From Ridgeia piscesae (lineage: Eukaryota > Annelida > Polychaeta > Sabellida > Siboglinidae): a stretch of DNA of 64,000 nucleotides. Position 1 is the stretch's first letter. Every line of letters starts with the position of its first letter. Where the stretch lies: NCBI GenBank assembly GCA_025642075.2, contig JAODUO010000476.1, positions 139,501 through 203,500 on the forward strand, in the 5' to 3' direction. A model generated the notes under the pieces. It saw only the letters and a list, made by a program, of their open reading frames with translations. It searched no databases and was not told where the DNA came from. Positions 56,901 to 62,900 of this stretch are shown here, in pieces. Made by a program: the position numbers and the translations under genes.

Positions 56901-59900
56901 GCATTGAACCACCAAAAAATATTTGGTGGAAAAGAAATTTCAAACAAACGTGTTTATTTTTTTTATGAAAGTGGCTAGAGTTTCCCAAGATTTAATTATA
57001 ATAGGGAGTTGATTCCAGATTGTGGGCACAGCTACAGAGCTAGCACATTTGCCAATATTGAGCTCAGTTTTAGGGACAAAAAGTTGTTAGGAAATGGATG
57101 ATCTAATAGTGCTAGAGATATCAGAGAAATGTAGCAGATGAACCTAGTATGTCAGTTGTTGAGTAGAAAGAGTATGCAGTAGTAGCCAATTTAAATTTAA
57201 TTCGATATACGAAGCCAATGCTAATGCTCAAGTAGCGATAGTGTGTACATGGATGCTTGCATGCATATGTGTACACGTGTGTAGCCTAGTAGACAGTTTG
57301 CATCTTGCTCACCAAAGCCATTCAAGAACTCACCCCTTGATTTTTCTCAATCACATGGGTCAAGTGTGTTATAATCACCAGTTCTGGGGTTTATTCTAGA
57401 TCTATGTAAGTAAATGTTCATAACATTCTGCTGTTGTTCTGAAATCTGCCGATCATTTCGGGATGTTTTACTGAACTTTAATTTCTAACAACTGCTGACG
57501 TACGTCGTAACAAGCACCATAACAAACCCCATGTTGTAATACCTCAAGAAGCTGAATGCATCTACCGCCACCTGGTGGATGGAAATATTTTGGTGTGAAT
57601 AACAGACAAATAAATGCGCACACCTCACCAGTTCTTTCTTTGTCTAATGACTCATTTATTCTTACCTATACCAAGTAAATGTCTACTGAGAATTGTTTTA
57701 ATTTTTTTCTTCATATTACAGCTGTATTATAATTATTTTTATTATTTAAATTTGTAAAATGTTTACTATTTATATTGTAGTTTTAATGAAGTAGCATGTA
57801 AGACGCTGTGAACACTATGGATGTATGCATTATATGAAATAAAGTGTCATTTGCCACTTTTGTCTGATATAGGTTTACGTGACGGCGGAGCACCGATTCA
57901 ACACGCTGGCCGAACTGGTTCACCATCACTCTATGCAAGCAGACGGCCTCATCACCAACCTTGTGTATCCCGCCCCCAAGAGAAATAAACCCACGGTGTT
58001 TGGAGTGAGTCCAGAGCCAGACCGGTGGGAGATCGAGCGGACGGAGATCGCCATGAAGCACAGGCTGGGTGAGTGAGACCCTGAAACTTGGAGCACTGGC
58101 AATCACATGTTTCGGTGGTTTTTAAATATTGCAGTGGATCCTCGGTAAAACGCCGTCTCCCATGGGACTGGGGCACTGTGCGAACATGACTTGAATAGTG
58201 AGGTGACTGTTAGTGATATGACTATTAGTGACGTGACTGTATTACTGACGTGACTGTATTACTGTCGTGACTGTATGAATGATGTAACTGTATTAGTGAC
58301 GTGGCTGTATTAGTGACGTGACTGTATTAGTGACGTGGCTGTATGAATGACGTGACTGTATTAGTGACGTGGCTCTATGAATGATGTGACTGTATTAGTG
58401 ACGTGACTGTATGAATGACGTGACTGTATTAGTGACGTGACTCTATGAATGATGTGACTGTATTAGTGACGTGACTGTATGAATGACGTGACTGTATTAG
58501 TGACGTGGCTCTATGAATGATGTGACTGTATTAGTGACGTGACTGTATGAATGACGTGACTGTATTAGTGACGTGGCTCTATGAATGATGTGACTGTATT
58601 ACTGACGTGACTGTATTACTGTCGTGACTCTATGAATGATGTGACTGTATTAGTGACGTGACTGTATGAATGACGTGACTGTATTAGTGACGTGGCTCTA
58701 TGAATGATGTGACTGTATTACTGACGTGACTGTATTACTGTCGTGACTCTATGAATGATGTGACTGTATTAGTGACGTGACGGTATGAATGACGTGACTG
58801 TATTAGTGACGTGGCTGTATTAGTGATGTGACTGTATTAGTGACGTGAGTATAATTGTGAGGCAATCAAGAGACCACAGGCCCAGAAAGTGGAGGGGAAA
58901 GGACGTGCGTAAGACCAAGCTTGCGATGGGAGGACTGTGTGGAGAGAGACCTGAAAAGAGTGAACAGAATGGGAACATGAGCCAAAGATGGAAGGAAGTG
59001 GACACAGTTGACAGAGAATGTACGGAGAGAAAACAGAGGATGAAATAGATGATGGAAACCATGGCCAACCTCATCTCTGACAGGGATGCCAAGAGAACAA
59101 CATCAAAGAATTTTGAATATCTAAAAGTAGTTTCTGTCATCTGTATGCATTGTGCCATGTAAGATGGTTGTCTTTCAAGCTCAGTGAAGGTGGACTGTTT
59201 CAAAGGGGTGGATAAGATTCTGTTTCATGTTGTCCCACTTGTGTCCCATGTTACCAGAGTTCACGTCATGCTAATACGGGCGTGGTTGCCTAGCCTTATT
59301 TTAACAGCTACTATCTCATGAGAATCTCTTGGGTGTAAATTGCTATTCACACTTTTTTACCCTATCCAATCTCATCCCTCATTTCTTACAGCGTGTAACA
59401 TGATTTTAAGATATTGCTGATGATTTAATTTATTTATTTAATTAGTTTTGGGCTGAAAGTCCAACAGATTTATGGTTTCACTCTGCGTACACCATGAGTC
59501 GTGCCGTCCTGTCATTAGCTCCATATCTCAGAAATGAATCGTGATCTATTTTTGTAAATTTTTATTTTATTGCATAGTTCTAGAGGTAACGTAGGGCTGG
59601 CCTTCAAAGGCTCAAAAACCAGTACATTTTCATTTTGCCTATCTTTCGCTGCTTTTCTTTTCACAAAACTCACGTGAGTCTTGTTAAAAACCACATTTCA
59701 GTTGCTTCAATGTATGCTGCTATATAACTGGTTGTAATAATAAATAATGTTATAATAAATAATCTTCATCTAGAGAAAGATCGCAAGTGGCAAAAGAACA
59801 AGGGTCTCTGAGTTTATTGGGAGTGTAATCTTGACCCTAATGACCTCTAGGTGTGACCAGCCTGTTGACATATGTGTCAACATTGTTGCTCCAGGTGGAG

Positions 59901-62900
59901 GCCAGTACGGAGACGTCTACGAGGGCATGTGGAAGAGATACAACAAGATCGTTGCCGTCAAGACTCTCAAGGTCAGTGAGACACTTGTGGCGGCCATTTT
60001 GACCTTGGCAGAGTGTACTACAGATGTCACTTTGAAGGGTTTTATGTGTCTGGTAGATTTAGCAGTTAGTCTCGTGGAGGGATCAGTCTACATGTGTTGT
60101 AGTTGGGGGTGTAGCTGGGGCATGGAACTGTCAGTCAGGAGGACATCCTGATTGGGAGGAGCCTCTTGCTCTGGTTATGAACACGTTTCTACTTAGTCAT
60201 AGGCTAATGTATATGAGCGGCTGCCCATCAACAGTGGTGATAATTTTGATGAATGGTCAATTTGGTCGTTGTGTAGCGAAGGCAGCATGGCTGAATGCTT
60301 CCCATACAAATGGAGATGGCGTGCCTGTGAAGACTGAATGAAGTATACAGTTTGTGAGCAGTCCTAACCATAAAGACCTTCCCATAGGACTAGGAGTGTC
60401 GACATGTTGGACAACGACATCAACGTTCTTGTTTCTTTCAAATACAAATTCATGTAGTTCCTTGCCAGTAATCTTGTCAACTGAAAATTATTGACACCAG
60501 GATGCGCCACCGGGTAGGATGTGCCACCTGGGCACGTTGGTGGGTGTGTCACAGAAATAGTCTCCACAGTAATGCTGTGGAACCTTTTGTATTTGTATTT
60601 TTAATGTGTTGCATCAATTTAGTGATGCTGTTTAGGACTGTGTTAATAGTTTTTCTCGTGGGCTCGTCATGTGTAACATCATCTCATAAAGATGAGTCAT
60701 CACTCCCTGAAGTGTTACTGTAATTATGGACACAAAATTAAAGTATTTAATCATATAACCATATACAAAATATTCCTGGTGTCTCATTGGAATACTTTTT
60801 TAAGTAAATGAGGGGTGCGGTTTTTTTGTCTGCTGATGGGAGTTAATGGTAACGAAGTGGCAATTCTCAATCATCAACCACATAAGATGTGTATTAAGTG
60901 TATTTCTTACAAATAGTACACCTATAGATAGATACATTTGGCTGGATGACATTGTAAAAAAGTAAATGAGGTGCACTTTAAATTTGTTTATGCTGATGGG
61001 GTGTTTGTCACCATTAAAGGCATAATTCTCCATAATTAACAATATACGATGTATACAAAGTGTGTTTCTTAACAAGTAGCAACAGACAAATACTTTTTGC
61101 TAGAGGTAAGTCATAGATTTCCCATACATATTTTTGCTAGAGGTAAGTCATAGTTTTCCCATACTATTCTGGAACACATATTTAGTGGCATATTTAAATA
61201 ATTGTTTTTAGATTTGGCGCACTGCACCTTTTAGATGCATGTACTGATGAGCAACTGGGAATTATTTTGTATTAATTTATTTATTTAGCAGTACAGTAGT
61301 TCAGGTCAATGAAGATATTTTATTCATGGTTTTGCTGTAGAAAGATGTGTGTAATTGGACATGTTTCATGTTGCAGGAGGACACCATGATACTGAAAGAC
61401 TTCCTGGAAGAGGCAACCATTATGAAGGAAATGAAACATCCTAATCTAGTACAACTCCTTGGTGAGTAGCAGGACCCACGGGACTCAAGCTTCAGAAATA
61501 ATTACAGTGGTGGCATCATGTGGGACCTCTCTGGGGTCTCAGGATGGGTGGACATGAGGCCTGTAGTAGTCTATTAGCTTCTATACTATAATCTTCCATT
61601 CATCTAGTGATATGGTAGGTTATATAATTATATAAAAAATGCCAGAGGTGCCCAATGTCCCCCCCCCCCAATATAACAATATGTAACTCCTTTGGCGCAT
61701 TAAAAACTTAACACTTTTCGAAATAACAATAACTACTTTTGCACCTGCTTTATTATTTGTTTTAAACAAAATGAAGAATATTCAGTGTGGTAGTGTTTTC
61801 TGTAACATTTTTTACACCAAACTTGCTCACGCTGTGTTTTTAATACATCAAAATGTTGTTTAATATAATAATATGTTTTACAACATTCGTGCAATATTAT
61901 AAAGCAACGTAAATGTTGCTGACATTTCAACAACAAAATGTGTCCTATTTGTCTTCTGTGCATTGTAAGGTTTTTATCATCCTCGTGCAGACTTTGCTAG
62001 CCTGCAGTGCAGACACTGGAAGACAATAAGTGCCCAGTGCTCACCATCGGGAATTGACCAAAAAAATTTCCACAACAAACAAAGTTGATACATAATTTAC
62101 GATACTTAATTAATTTACAAAGTTCAAAGCTACGGGTGTGCTAAACAGAGCCTAGTACTGCCCTCTAACTTGGCTTTGTCACCTAACTCAACTGAGCTGT
62201 CTCTGGTGCCCATGGGACAGCTCTGGCAGTAATACTGGGATGATTCATATAATAATATTTTTTAACCATAAATACAAATACACGAGCCAGCTGGAAGATA
62301 CTAGCACAATGCATTGTGCCTACCACTTAATACATTATCTAATAAGTATACTAGGGTAATCATGTATATGTTTTCAATACTACAACTGGCATATATCACC
62401 AACATTTTATTGTTGTGTGCAGCTAAAATATGTTTCTGTAAAGAAAGTGTTTGTTCATCGTCTGTAGAGAACTCAAAGTTAAATAGGCCTGCTAGTGCCA
62501 GGCAGAGGCAAATTAAACAACGTCAGGACTCGTTCATGTGTATACAGATTCAAAGTGTGTAACTAGTTATATTTGTGTGCTATTTGTCATACGTTTTCAG
62601 TTGACAAGAATGTGTAGAATTAGAATTGTGTCTGTGTGCGCCTTTTACCACATGATCGTAGAGTTCATGTCTGTTCTGTCTAGGTGTATGTATGATAGAG
62701 CCCCCACTCTACATGATCATTAAGTTCATGATCATTAAGTTCGTGTGTGTTCCATGTAGGTGTTTGTACAAGTGACCCCATTCTAGACGTTCACAGAGTT
62801 CATGTGTGTTGTGTGTAGGTGTGTGTACGAGAGAGCCCCCCTTCTACATCATCACAGAGTTCATGAGCCAGGGCAACCTGTTAGACTTCCTGCGGAACTG

